Positions 32,401 through 42,907 of a stretch of DNA of 64,000 bases are shown piece by piece. The stretch's first letter is position 1. Every line of letters starts with the position of its first letter. The notes under the pieces are model-generated. The model had not been told where the DNA came from. It did not search any database and saw only the letters and a list, made by a program, of their open reading frames with translations. A program made the translations under genes and the position numbers. Origin of the DNA: Lojkania enalia (lineage: Eukaryota; Ascomycota; Dothideomycetes; Pleosporales); contig ML986582.1 of assembly GCA_010094045.1 (NCBI GenBank), forward strand, positions 372,001-436,000. The letters run 5' to 3'.

Positions 32401-35382
32401 AAAACCAGATTTTGCTGGAATGAAAATAGCGACGATAGGAATAAAGACGATGATGAGGATGGAAGGGAGAGCCATAAGGTATGTGATCACTTATCCTAAT
32501 AGCTATAACCTCCTATTGCTAATAGAACTACTGAACGCCGGAGCTAGGTGCCGGAGCCATCATTCAGGGCGCCGTCCTCTTCTCTAACCCACGACCTGCA
32601 AAGATCCCTTGACCGCGAGAATCAGTAAATCCGGCGAACTATTGCGGATTTCGAAAGACTCTAGTCGAATAAAAGTGGTCCATCCTGAGAGTACAAAGAA
32701 TCTTGGCTGGCAAGCATATTATGAAGGCAAGGCGGACATAAGTTCTCCCATTCCCTTTCTGCGATGGAGCCCTTTGTAATGTTAAGTCGAGAGGGAGCTA
32801 GAGAGAATATGTCTGTGAATTCTCAATGATTGCTTTCGACTCAGACAACTTATCGCGACAGAGCTTTCATACTAAGCTCAGTTCTTTGAATTCCTAATTA
32901 TTAGTCACTTAATTGCTAAGGAATAAAAGTACTTGGGTTAATGGGTCCTCCTTTACCTCTATATTTTCCTCGTCGTTGCCATTACTGTGAATCATTGACC
33001 CACATAATTATCTTTTCGACTCGGATGAATGCTCCACAAAGGTCCATACTAGCTATCTCTTCTCCTATTATATATACTTGGTTACTGTGCTTGTTGGTGT
33101 TTAATGTATATCCACTTTAATAGCTAACTTCGAAGCTCAAGGGGTGGTGAAGCAATTCACGCGCTCAATTTCCAGTTCCGTCTACCTAATCATAGATACT
33201 TCATACCAGCACTATCGCAAGTTTTATTGAGCCTTATTCCGTGTCTAATTCAAACTGCAAATCTCGTTACAGCGTTCTCAACTTTCCCTAACGTCACATG
33301 AACTTCAACTGTACCATAGTCCGATTGGGGGATAGTAATCTTCTCAGGAGCGGATACTATCTTGATAGGCACCGGGGTTGCATTATTCACGTCGAAGTTA
33401 AATCTAGAAGTTGCTATTATAAAGATCCTTCCAAGGTGCGTACGTCCTTGATACGCACCGCTTCTCGATATGATGTTGAGACTCAGTCTCATTTCGCTAC
33501 ACAGCCCGAGATTGAATCTCTGTCTCATTCCCATATTGATACTCGGTCTGGTCTTGAGGCTCACTCTGCTGTCGCTGCTTGCTTTGATCCGGATGTATGC
33601 CTGGGGAGGACTCGAAGGCCTTGCAAGCCTCTGGGGCTAAGACCTATAAATGCCTTGTAGAGATGAAAGGAATATAAATATATGCGACCCTACGAGTTTC
33701 AATAGATAGGGGATGCTGGAGCGAGTGCGATATCGGTCGTTAGCGCTATAGCTATTATCCTCATTCTCTGCCTCATCAACCAAATATGTCCGGGTCGTTC
33801 AAGTATAGGTCTAGGTTTTCGGGTGTAGAGACTATACTATCTCTAAGCGACCGTTTATCGAGAAGGTCAAATAGAGCCAATGTGGTAGGGTTTTGTACTA
33901 TACCTCCAGATAACGAGACGGAGCTGCGAGTTGTAAGCAAGACTTTGAGCTAGTCGCAAAGGAGGGGATGAAGGACGGGAATAAGATTTTAGACGAGGCG
34001 ATGGATTAGAATTCCGGTCGTAGAATTGACTGGAAATCTAACCGATCATCTTATAACGAATTGAATAGGTTATAAGTAGGTTGCTATTTTACGGTAACCG
34101 CTAACAGAGGAATGGTAACCTACAAGAATAAATTGGTTATCTTTTACGTAGTATATACTCTATTCCTAATTACATACTACCTGTACGGCTACAAGCACTT
34201 AATCAGCCAAAAATCGAGCGGACTATAAAAGAATTCTCTACTAATAGCACACATATTACTATCAGAATGCCGGATGACCATATCGTGTATCACCATGTAT
34301 AAAAGGCAAGAGGAGCTCTTTTCGAAGCCTACACTCCAAAAAAACCTAGAGTTGCACTCGATAGAATGCAAATGGTAGAAGAGAGCTTCAATCCTGCTTT
34401 TTTTCCTACTACACTGCTTCTGTTTCTCCGGGTCAGATCAGCGAGCCTGCACTAACACAAAGATATGATATATCCACTACCATACGACCCCCAAGTCTGC
34501 CGTAACTACAGGGATCGAGTTCCCTGCAATTTGCTCAGTAATACTCTTTTTGTGGGCCACATTGATGAAGAAATACGGAGATAATGGAAGAAGGGAGGTG
34601 CCAAAAGAAACATCATGTACATGATTGCTATTCGTCGCGAAGGAAGCATGTGTATAGTATTTTTGAAATGGGTTATGCACTATTATACTCCCATAGGTAT
34701 TTTGCTTCTAATTGCCTTATCGCCATCTATACTATTCATATATGTTCCAGAAATCTTGAAAATTGATCCACGTCCTCATTGTAACAGATGTATTTATATG
34801 CTATAAGAAAAGTCCTCTTCTGACCATCTCTTACCACTAGGGCTCAAAGAAGCACAATATAGTCTAATCCTTGCTGCTCCATTTCGTGTTCGTCCATACC
34901 CCTATAACCCGCCACTCAAGACTCCAATCTATCGTGCCTTCCTAATAAGTCCTAAATCTTGTGCCGAAACAGCGTGCGTGCTTCTCCGGTTGCTTCAATT
35001 ATAGAGGAACTCCAATTTTATAATTCCCCCCGCAACAATCATATTACAGCGTTAACATCTATATTCACTATGAAGCGGCTAGATTTGACGGAGCCCCTCA
35101 AAAAGGAACCGAACGTCCTGATCTCCTGAGTCATGACAATAACATCTGTGGGGTTCACATCATCTATAGAGGCTTAGTAAAACGTGAACTTCATGGAGGT
35201 CAGCGGAAGAGGCTTCAGAAGCCATGGAATATTTAGATATAGCGAAAGGGGGTGACTGGGTCATTGTCGTAGTGGGTTCATTCGCAAAACATGTTTGGGA
35301 CTGCCAAATTCCAGGTATCCAATATCGGTAAAGGTCTGTGGGTCCGGAAAGCGAAAAGCGATGTGATCGAGCAAGCAGTCTG
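32401..35382. other. AT-rich gene-free stretch with relic fragments
   Basis: No intact gene. Coding-like fragments interrupted by stops occur, for example near 33298-33660 and 33930-34020 (KDGNKILDEAMD followed by TAG). A short TA repeat lies at about 35393-35406. It may be remains of a mobile element, but no transposase, reverse transcriptase motif, terminal repeat or target-site duplication could be identified. Confidence 0.4.
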
Positions 35383-35785
35383 CTACCTTTGATATATATA
35401 TATATTTATTCTGTGATAGGGATTTGGCGAGTCTACTGAGTACGATTTCCTACTACCGTACGGGAGCAAGTTATCCGGTTGCAGGTTGTATCGGATACCG
35501 TCGCACGATATCAAATCACGCTGGATATCAACTGATATACCCTTCCTTATATACATAAATATGGCCTGCTGGCCATCCTCAATCAACCAGTTCAGCTCCT
35601 CATCTCCCTCCCTGAGACAAGATTCGCTTCTCACCACACATCCATTTGATAACCTCTTCTTCCATCTCGGCTTTTGCTTGGCGACGGGAGAGATATAAGC
35701 CTCTATACGCAGACAGAATGTCGTTAGGCGGTGACATGATCTTGTACATTTGAATTTGGATTTCGGCCGGTAGCGTGAGCAATAT
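35383..35785 (-). pseudogene. Relic of a fungal multigene family
   Basis: Two minus-strand segments in different frames: an N-terminal part with LTLPAEIQIQMYKIM and YRGLYLSRRQAKAEMEEE, then, after a frame change near 35600, REGDEELNWLIEDGQQAIFM and a further 60 residues. The LPAEI...IY pattern followed by a GLYLSxRQ motif is typical of a large ascomycete family of hypothetical proteins with F-box-like N-termini. The lack of an ATG and the frame change suggest a pseudogene. A related fragment lies near 39.6 kb. Confidence 0.45.
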
Positions 35786-35957
35786 TCAGCTCATCATGAT
35801 GAGTAATTCGGATTCGGTCAGCCAACCCTTTTGTGTAACAGGGTGTTTATATAGGTGAATGGTTGGAGGTTGTGGGGACGGGTTAAGTTGTGGAGAAAAT
35901 TCTTTGAGTCCCGTGCGAACAGCGAACTTTAAAAAGTTGACTAGAGCGGCCTATGCA

Positions 35958-37544
35958 TTACCAGTGAAGAATTCGCTCACTACTCCAGGTGCTTTCTCCT
36001 TGGCGCATGAAGCTTAGTGCAATTCTTCGCTGATTTAAGCAAGTCTGAGTGCGAAGCCGACGCACTCTGGCTCCCGCACAGACATCTCTTGCCTCACGTA
36101 CAAATTCCGAGCTTTCCTCCTCTATGTTTACAATTTCCTGCGCAAGTCGAGAAGTTGAGAGCCCGTCCCAGAGGCCTTCCCTTCGTGGTCCCAGGTTTAG
36201 AAGCGCTACAGCTTTTCGTCGTATTTCCGGATCCCTGCACCTGTAAGCAACGTAGTAGAGGACAGGGACAATCTCGATATCTATTGAGAAGCGATTGCTG
36301 TCTGACGTGCAGATTTTCTCGGCAAGCTCGACGATAGTGTGAAACTGTGGGAGGAATTGATCGAATTGCATTTGATCGCATGCATTAGTGTTAACCATAA
36401 TGGTTAGTGTAATATATGATGACGTGAGGATAAGGTTTGGTAATGCAGCTGCGCGCTCAGAAATAGGTTCATATAGGTAATAAGCGTGATCTCTGTACCA
36501 TTTGGCGAGTCGATCGGAAAACTCCATTTGTCTCATTTTTTTCAGTGGTGGCTTGGGTTCTCCGGGCGAGAAAGTGTCTGAGCGAAGGAAAACATTCGAG
36601 AGCAGGACATCAAGCTCATTGCTTGCCGCCTTTAAACTACTGAAAGTCTTAGTCGGATTGTCTCCTACTAATGCTGAAGCACATGGCAAAGGGGTCGTAA
36701 CGTTTGTCCTTGCTTGAAGTGCTAGTCGAACAAGTATGGGCGCAATCTGTGAGCGAATCAAATGTCCCGCGGGAGATGTATAGGATATGCCACCAGAAAC
36801 GGAGGATCTGGTGTCTGCCCACTGGCCGAGGAGTTTGAGGCCGTTTCTTAGATGCGCTTCAGCAGCTGTATAACAGCCCCGCAGCCACTCGAAACCTACG
36901 CACAATGCGCAGCATAATAAAATAATGTCCAAACCCTTCCAGCCCTGGGTCCGAATGTGCTCGTTTAAGCGAGATATGGTTCCTGCGTAGTAATAGTCGG
37001 CTTGAAGTTGGAGATGGTTGTACGCAAAGAAACCGGTGGTCAGTAAGGCTGTGTTCCGATAAGCCTCATGGAGAGAGCTTAGAGCCACAATAACATGCCT
37101 AACGCAGGGCTCTCGCGTGCTTGCTTGGAGCACTAACTGACACCAAAAGTCGCCTTCAAAATGGCCCGCGAATTGTAACATGGTTTCCGATTGAAAATAT
37201 TGCAGAGCACGATGCTCCCACAAGTCTCCCGGGCTAAACGTTCTCGAAACTTCCTGTGACGGGATTGATGGCGTAGCTAAGTCATCACGCAATGAATACC
37301 ATTCACAACGTCTTCCGGTAGTAGAACACTTCAAGCAAGTAGGCATATTCAGGTCGCATCTAATCCGTCGAATGCTACGGCTCCATCAAGTTAGTAGAAA
37401 TGTACGCCTTAAAGTACTTTATGAAGAGACAAGGACGACAGACCGACAGACCCGACATCCCAATCGGGATCGCGTGTGCTTTGCCCTTTTTCGCTGTGTG
37501 CAATCATGTGCTTTTTGTGTCCCCCCAGTAACTGTTGAGTTCAT
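35958..37544 (-). CDS. Zn2Cys6 transcription factor
   Basis: Predicted 505-aa nuclear regulator in two exons, 37544-37444 and 37374-35958. The 69-bp intron splits the zinc cluster; splicing joins GCRVCR to IRRIRCD and completes ligands Cys 30, 33, 40, 47, 50, 57 with perfect C-x2-C-x6-C-x6-C-x2-C-x6-C spacing. The donor GTCTGT is weak, but CTAAC and GTAG are good and the phase is correct. A basic N-terminus (QRKRAKHTRSR) may serve as a nuclear signal. The C-terminal region belongs to the fungal transcription factor domain of the type found in many regulators of secondary or amino-acid metabolism (YFQSETMLQFAGHF; HLRNGLKLLGQW). Without the first exon the gene would start inside the cluster at 37346 and lose DNA binding. 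Target unknown. Confidence 0.82.
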
Positions 37545-38071
37545 TTTGATAGTTATGCAATAGAGAAGAGGCTCACTGCCGTCAGAGGGAAATGATGCTC
37601 AAAGTCGAAGGAACGTTTGCACTAGACTGTAATCGTGCTAGGCTACAATGCTATCCGAGAGCTTCATTGGGCCGTTCGTCTAAAAGGTGGGGAAAGAAAG
37701 CTTGAGGCGTGTGTCAACGCAACAATCACCCAATCAAGTGTTTCTACGACTTGGACAGACATCCCGAGCTGCCAATTATAGTAGCCTCTTCAAGGTACCG
37801 CCGAAGTTAAGATTAATGAGACTGAGTCTGGTTGTATGGCCTCTGCCAACGCCTTGTTTACGGATTGCTACTCCTATTGGTTCTATCGTCTAGTAGTGCA
37901 ATTATCAACCCGAGAATCTGGGGTGTGAACTGAATGTGTTATCCATAAATTGTATCAAGGAAACCTTGGAGGCCATCCAATTCCGTCCCTCACTCCTTCA
38001 CACAGTACCTCCCTCTCTCCAAAAGTCTAGACAAATAGCAACATCCTCTCAATTCGAAAGGGATTCTCCAG
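37545..38071. promoter_or_regulatory. Divergent promoter region, regulator and RTA1-like gene
   Basis: A 527-bp interval between divergent starts, so it holds both leaders. No defined site was recognised. Confidence 0.4.
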
Positions 38072-39019
38072 ATGGCCACATCAGAATACAATCTTGGCGG
38101 TAGCGCCTTCTACCTTTCTGCATTCTCTGCTCTTATTCTACCACAACTGTACTTTGGCATCCGCCACAGAACCTGGGGTTTCCTTGTCGGTATGATATGT
38201 GGTGTTACCCTTGAGATCGTTGCCTACGTCGCACGCATTCAAATGAACGAAGGAAAACAAAAGTTCCGGATGTATCTTGTTTGTATAACAATTGGGCCTG
38301 CTTTTTTTAGTGCAGCGATATACCTCTGCCTTGCTCGGATCATTACAGTTTATGGAACACATCTATCCCTACTACAGCCAAGAACTGTTGCTATATCGTT
38401 TATGATAGCTGATCTAGTTGCGTTGGCGCTTCAGTCGGCCGGCGGTGCGATTGCTGGAGGGGCTGACCCGTCAAATATGGATAGGGGAATTTCTATCGCC
38501 CAAGCTGGGCTAGCGGCACATTTAATTTCTATGGCTGTTTATGTCGCGCTGGGTTGTGTATTTGCTTGGAAATCTTATGCTCGACGAATAGAGTGGGACG
38601 ATCGCTTTCAAAACCTTCACATTTCGCGGAAGTTCAGAGCCTTTCTCATCTGTGAGTTTTAGAGAATTCCTTGTTCTCCTATACGTGGCCTAAGATAACT
38701 GACCATCTCCATAGCTCAATCCGTCGCAACTTGCTGCATCTTCATCCGGACGTGCTATCGAGTGGCAGAGCTCAGCGAGGGCTTCGATAGCGACTTGTGG
38801 AATAATGAGACTGCCTTTTTAGTGCTTGAGGGTGCCATGGTTCTCATCGCCACCATTGGGTTAACTATTACCCACCCTGGTGTTGCCTTCCAAGGACGTT
38901 GGGCTGATGCTGATTTTAATCTTATAGGCAAGGGTGCTCAGCATGGAAAAGAAAGAGATACACGGGGGTCAGAACAGGAGGACAGTATGGCTAGACATTT
39001 ACCGTTGAATTCCTTATGA
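38072..39019 (+). CDS. RTA1-like lipid-translocating/stress membrane protein
   Basis: Predicted 294-aa seven-helix membrane protein of the RTA1 family, fungal proteins implicated in lipid translocation and resistance to toxic compounds such as 7-aminocholesterol. Two exons, 38072-38651 and 38715-39019, with a 63-bp intron (GTGAGT/ATAG, phase 1). Family signatures: TIGPAFFSAAIYLCLARII, LQSAGGAIAGG, and RTCYRVAELSEGF across and after the splice, followed by ETAFLVLEGAMVLIA. A short charged C-terminal tail follows. It is divergent from a Zn2Cys6 regulator, which may control it (inference). Confidence 0.88.
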
Positions 39020-39426
39020 AGACGAGAGAAAGGATTCAATCTAAATATAATCAGGCGGCGCCATGTAAGCCTACCTACATTTGCGATCAAACATTGGCTA
39101 TTTCTTAGGCGGTATCCTACCGATTCTAATTTCCCATTGGATCTGTATCTTAAGAGGAGCCAATGACGTAGATATGTCCTTAGGAAATAAATATTCGTAG
39201 GTTAGTACGATGATAATTTATATAATTCTAGTATTTTTGGACTTCTCGCGTGAGTGAGTACAGAAAAGCCCATACCTGACTAGTGCAAATGCTCTAACGG
39301 GTTCCTGTAACAACGGCACGCTGCTAACGACAGTAGAGATCAGCAAAGGTAACTATTAAATCTTAATATCAAGGTTCGCCTCATTTGTAACTTCTTTTAA
39401 GTGCCTAACAATAGTTTACCTCCTTA
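39020..39426. other. Intergenic, no gene seen
   Basis: 3' flank of the RTA1-like gene, AT-rich, no feature recognised. Confidence 0.45.
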
Positions 39427-39699
39427 ATGACCAAACACAAGATACTCATCGATCCAAATTCTACCAAAACGAGAACGAGGAATGAAAACACACTAACGCT
39501 CCAATCTGTTAGTAGCGGCAAGAGTAACGAATATGCCTCGAAAGGCTTCCTCGAACCCACCAACCTCGATATTCGCATCAACCTCTACAAAATGCTCCAG
39601 CTACAGCAAACTCAGTCTACGAATGGATACTACGGCCTTTGTCTCTCCTATCGTCAAGCAGAAAGGGAAATGGAAGAAGCGACAGCTCGTTGTCTGTGA
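39427..39699 (+). pseudogene. Short relic related to the 35.4-35.8 kb fragment
   Basis: A 90-codon frame whose last half, GFLEPTNLDIRINLYKML then YYGLCLSYRQAEREMEE, repeats the LPAEI..IY and GLYLSxRQAxxEMEEE pattern of the minus-strand relic near 35.7 kb. It stops abruptly after the motif where the longer family members continue. Probably a truncated or decayed copy; a short functional protein cannot be excluded. Confidence 0.4.
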
Positions 39700-39758
39700 C
39701 CCACGATGATTTACATGAAGAGGAGCTATGAGGAAAAGGATAGAAAGCCATAAAACTT

Positions 39759-40189
39759 TTAATGGATCTCAAGATTCTTGCTGGACTGGAAGAACTGGCA
39801 TTTATACTCGATAAAGCTGTTCATTTGGGTGATCTGTGGAAACCAGCAACCCTCAAACTCAACAAGCCATGCTTCTAGTTCACTGGCGAGGCCGCCGATA
39901 AACTGTCCTAGCAAGGAGTAGTTCTTAATAATGAGACACACCTTCGTACGATACTCACTTCTCTGAAAATCAATTTATTCTTATCTCGCGTAGGCACCAT
40001 CACTGTGTCGTGGAATCTCACAAAGAATAACTTTCCATATCTCTTGAAAGGTTGGACCTTTGAATTCACATCACGGTAAAAGAGAGCCTTTAGGGTAATT
40101 TTAAGAAATTGAAGGCACAAAATTATCCTTGGCCACCTTATCGGCGCTATTTCGAAGCAGGTAGACTGGTAGGGGTGGTGTAGTTCTCG
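39759..40189 (-). pseudogene. Orphan C-terminal coding fragment with one intact intron
   Basis: An open minus-strand frame from 40189 (just after a TGA) runs to 39959. It joins through a canonical 56-bp intron (GTGAGT at 39958, GACAG at 39903) to a second exon ending in a stop at 39759. The joined product includes KVQPFKRYGKLFFVRFHD and WLVEFEGCWFPQITQMNS. No ATG precedes the first conserved-looking part, so the 5' end is missing or lies in an unrecognised exon. Family unknown. Confidence 0.35.
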
Positions 40190-40798
40190 TCAGATTCTCA
40201 ATGGATGCCTGACATCTCATGAGCTATCGTGTTCTTTTTAACGCCTCTATTGTCGTTTTATCTTTATAAAACACGATTATGTAAATTAAATCAAGCTTAT
40301 AGGAATTTATTACGAGCAGGGAATTTGGTTGATGTAGTTGAAGAGATTTCTACCGACGACGGGAAATCTCTTTGATAATATAGATAGAAACTGAGGGGCG
40401 TCAGATCTGATACCGAATATTGGATATACGTTTCAGGACTTTTTTCGAAGATATAGATGTATTTGTAGAGGGGTGGTGATCGCTCTTTACATTGATGTGG
40501 GTAGCGATGAATTTTATTGGAGCGCTCGGATATACCTAGCGCCTAGATTTGAGAATCGACTGTAGATAGGGTCCATGATTAAATGCATATGATAATGTAT
40601 ATTGGCGAAATTTTGCAACGGAGCTATTAGGTTGGGCCATCATTGGAAATTAGGATGCAGTGGATTTGAATCCACCGAATTCAGAATGGTAGTCTTCTAT
40701 ATACTATACGCATAATCAAAGAGCGAGCACCGTACAGACCATCTAGCGGCTCTATTTACTCTAGGCGTCAAATATCCTATATAGCCCTATTATGCGGA
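40190..40798. other. Intergenic, no gene seen
   Basis: AT-rich. A short inverted repeat GTGGA-TTTGAA-TCCAC at 40660-40675 resembles a tRNA T-arm, but no tRNA can be built around it. Confidence 0.45.
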
Positions 40799-41905
40799 TC
40801 ACGGCATGAGCACTACCATTTTTCCAATACCTGTATATCTTGCCGCTTCTCCAAAAGCTTCATTCCAATGTGCTAGCCCGAATACTTTTGTACTCACAAA
40901 ATTGTCTCCTATTGGAAACATACCTCCTAGCATTTTAACAAACTGCAACATGTCCTCTCTTTCGTACATAAATTTTCCTTTAAGTGTGATGTTATTTCCC
41001 GTGATAGTGAGACCGGGCATAATATCCTCCACGGCACCTATTAGACTGCATCGGCCGCCATGGCGCAAAGCCCTTATGGCACTTTTCAAGTGTGTCGATT
41101 TAGCCGCAGCTGGGGGCGAAATATCCAGCACAGCATCGATATTACCGAATTTCTGCAAGACGAGTGTATCTGTATCATCATCTCCTGTGATTTTGACGGT
41201 TTTGATATTTGCTGCTGGTGTACTTTTCTTCACATGCTCTTTTAGCCTCTTTAGTTCGTTTTCGTTTCTTCCCATAGAAATCACTCTAGCCCCCATCGTA
41301 ATTGCAATTTGAATGCCAGCGCCTCCATATCCTCCAGTTGCTGGACAAATCGCAACAGTCTCACCAGGCTCGAGCTTGATGTCCTGCAATCCACTGTATG
41401 GCACGAGGAGATAGCTCATATAGAGCATTGCTAGGACCGAATACCCCAGACTTCCACATAGCCTTCCTTCGTCAAGAGGTATACAGTTATCAAGCGGCAC
41501 CTTGACGAACTCGGCTAGTGTTCCGTCATGCCAAACATCTTTCATCAGTCTCTTACTACCCTCGCTGAACCCTTCGTGGATTGTGGACAAGAAAAGCTCA
41601 CTGGGTTTATCGCGTGCACGGACGACGCAGTCCACATACACAAGTTGTCCAAGCTGCAGTGCCGCAGCGTCCTGCCCCACGGCGGTAATGCGGCCAATGG
41701 CACTGCAGCCCCCAACAAGCGGTGTAGGAAAAGGGTATTGGCGTTGGCCATTGTATATCTCACGAAAGTAGGACAATACGACTGATGCAGTAACGCGGAC
41801 GATGGCGCTTCCCGGAACGGGCTCTGGGGTTGGCCATGTCTTCGGCGAAAACCCATCTTCGACGCTGTCAAGGACTAGGGCACGGTGCTGGGATGGAATT
41901 TCCAA
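40799..41905 (-). CDS. MDR-superfamily dehydrogenase without ATG start
   Basis: Intronless 368-codon medium-chain dehydrogenase/reductase (GroES-like alcohol dehydrogenase family), predicted to use NAD(P)H on an unknown alcohol or carbonyl. The nucleotide-binding region is PATGGYGGAGIQIAITMGA, followed by GGRCSLIGAV. The N-terminal half carries YNGQRQYPFPTPLVGGCSAIG. The catalytic zinc Cys-His pattern is not evident. The natural N-terminus (EIPSQHRALVLDS) begins right after a TTG codon. No in-frame ATG exists between the upstream TGA and that point, and the first internal ATG is far inside the fold. The start codon may be lost or non-AUG, or a 5' exon may join at the CCCAG just downstream. 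Otherwise the frame is intact. Confidence 0.7.
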   Translation of the reverse strand: MEIPSQHRALVLDSVEDGFSPKTWPTPEPVPGSAIVRVTASVVLSYFREIYNGQRQYPFPTPLVGGCSAIGRITAVGQDAAALQLGQLVYVDCVVRARDKPSELFLSTIHEGFSEGSKRLMKDVWHDGTLAEFVKVPLDNCIPLDEGRLCGSLGYSVLAMLYMSYLLVPYSGLQDIKLEPGETVAICPATGGYGGAGIQIAITMGARVISMGRNENELKRLKEHVKKSTPAANIKTVKITGDDDTDTLVLQKFGNIDAVLDISPPAAAKSTHLKSAIRALRHGGRCSLIGAVEDIMPGLTITGNNITLKGKFMYEREDMLQFVKMLGGMFPIGDNFVSTKVFGLAHWNEAFGEAARYTGIGKMVVLMP

Positions 41906-42700
41906 TGGAAGAAATGATATTAGATAGCGTAAAAATCAAGTAGCCTTGCAAATTGCAAATTATGATATATGAGTTCAGCGCACAACATACTTATACTCAA
42001 AGTTCGTTAGACATGTCCGGAAGAAAATAAAGTGAGCTCAACTATGTATCACGGAACTTAACGGATTTACAAGTCTTTTAGCAAGGACTATTTATGTTTT
42101 GCTCCCAAGTAGATCTAAACTCCGCCTAGGAGAGGCTTAACGCCGCGAAAGACGAAGATAGCGATGAACGTGAACTCAGAGATGTTATCGGACATTTCGG
42201 CTAGATACTCGGATATCTGACCACTACTTCTGGATAAGTGGCGTCCAAGTCGATAGGGGATGGCTTATAGTAGTAGAGATTTAAACCACTCTAGATAAAA
42301 AGAAGGCCGGGTAATTAAAATACCTTTCCGACAGTCACTAGCAATTGAGATGGCTGTCGGTCCGTATTTCATTCCTAAAATCACGTTCGGTGTTAAACTA
42401 ATGATCAAGAAAGAAAAATATTTTATTTTAAGGTGGCACCTAGTTACATATGCTTGGAATGGTACAGTAGGGTAGTGGGAGGGGGTAGATAATATGGGCA
42501 TTAAGCTGGGTTTTAGATTGCAATTGTAGGATCGTTGCCATTCAAGCTCAGTAGTGCCCCGAAGACCTGTACGCTCCCAATCCCGCACAGCCCATCCTGC
42601 AATGCACTTTAGTAATATACGGCATAAAAAAAGCATATACTGACCTCCTTTTATAAGAATGGAATCGTGGAAGGATTTCTTCAACCACGTGTGGCAGAAC
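41906..42700. other. Intergenic, includes spliceosomal-intron-like segment
   Basis: Flanks of the dehydrogenase (5') and the secreted protein (3'), both on the minus strand. A convincing intron signature (GTCAGT...TTACTAAAG...TTGCAG, about 48 bp, minus strand near 42594-42641) lies downstream of the secreted-protein stop, perhaps a 3' UTR intron. Confidence 0.4.
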
Positions 42701-42907
42701 TTAACCAGTGCTGCAAGTGCATCCTTTCCTAAGAGCCGGATCGGTATGCGGCCATGGAACGCAAAGGTTTCCCCGTCTTCTGCAATCGAGATGGTTGACT
42801 CCGCAGTTAGTAACTGAGCAAGGACCAGTATAGCCTTGCGGGAGCGGATCAGGTAGGGCGAGACCAATGCCTGCAAGGAAAGCTGTGACGAGGATCGAGA
42901 GCTTCAT
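42701..42907 (-). CDS. Small secreted cysteine-rich protein
   Basis: 68-aa intronless gene. The N-terminus MKLSILVTAFLAGIGLA is a textbook signal peptide, followed by a short propeptide-like LPDPLPQ. The mature part holds six cysteines spaced C-x4-C-x6-C-x6-C-x13-C-x-C, which suggests three disulfides. The size, secretion and cysteine content fit small secreted proteins of fungi, a class that includes candidate effectors and antimicrobial peptides; no known family is recognised and no activity is claimed. A 203-codon overlapping frame on the same strand has no such features. It lies near relic-rich AT DNA. Confidence 0.65.
   Translation of the reverse strand: MKLSILVTAFLAGIGLALPDPLPQGYTGPCSVTNCGVNHLDCRRRGNLCVPWPHTDPALRKGCTCSTG

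Noticed and set aside
33250..33660. Opposed open frames of 104 and 120 codons
   Set aside because: No family features; the composition is that of eroded DNA. They are mentioned only as part of the relic island.
30257..35950. Intact transposon
   Set aside because: No terminal repeats, target-site duplications, transposase or reverse-transcriptase motifs could be found by eye.
40660..40675. tRNA T-arm-like hairpin GTGGA-TTTGAA-TCCAC
   Set aside because: The loop is six nucleotides, and no acceptor, D or anticodon arm can be placed around it on either strand.
42265..42876. 203-codon minus-strand frame overlapping the small secreted protein
   Set aside because: It starts at a non-ATG codon, has no recognisable domain, and runs through an intron-like segment. 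The overlapping 68-aa frame has a clear signal peptide and cysteine pattern.
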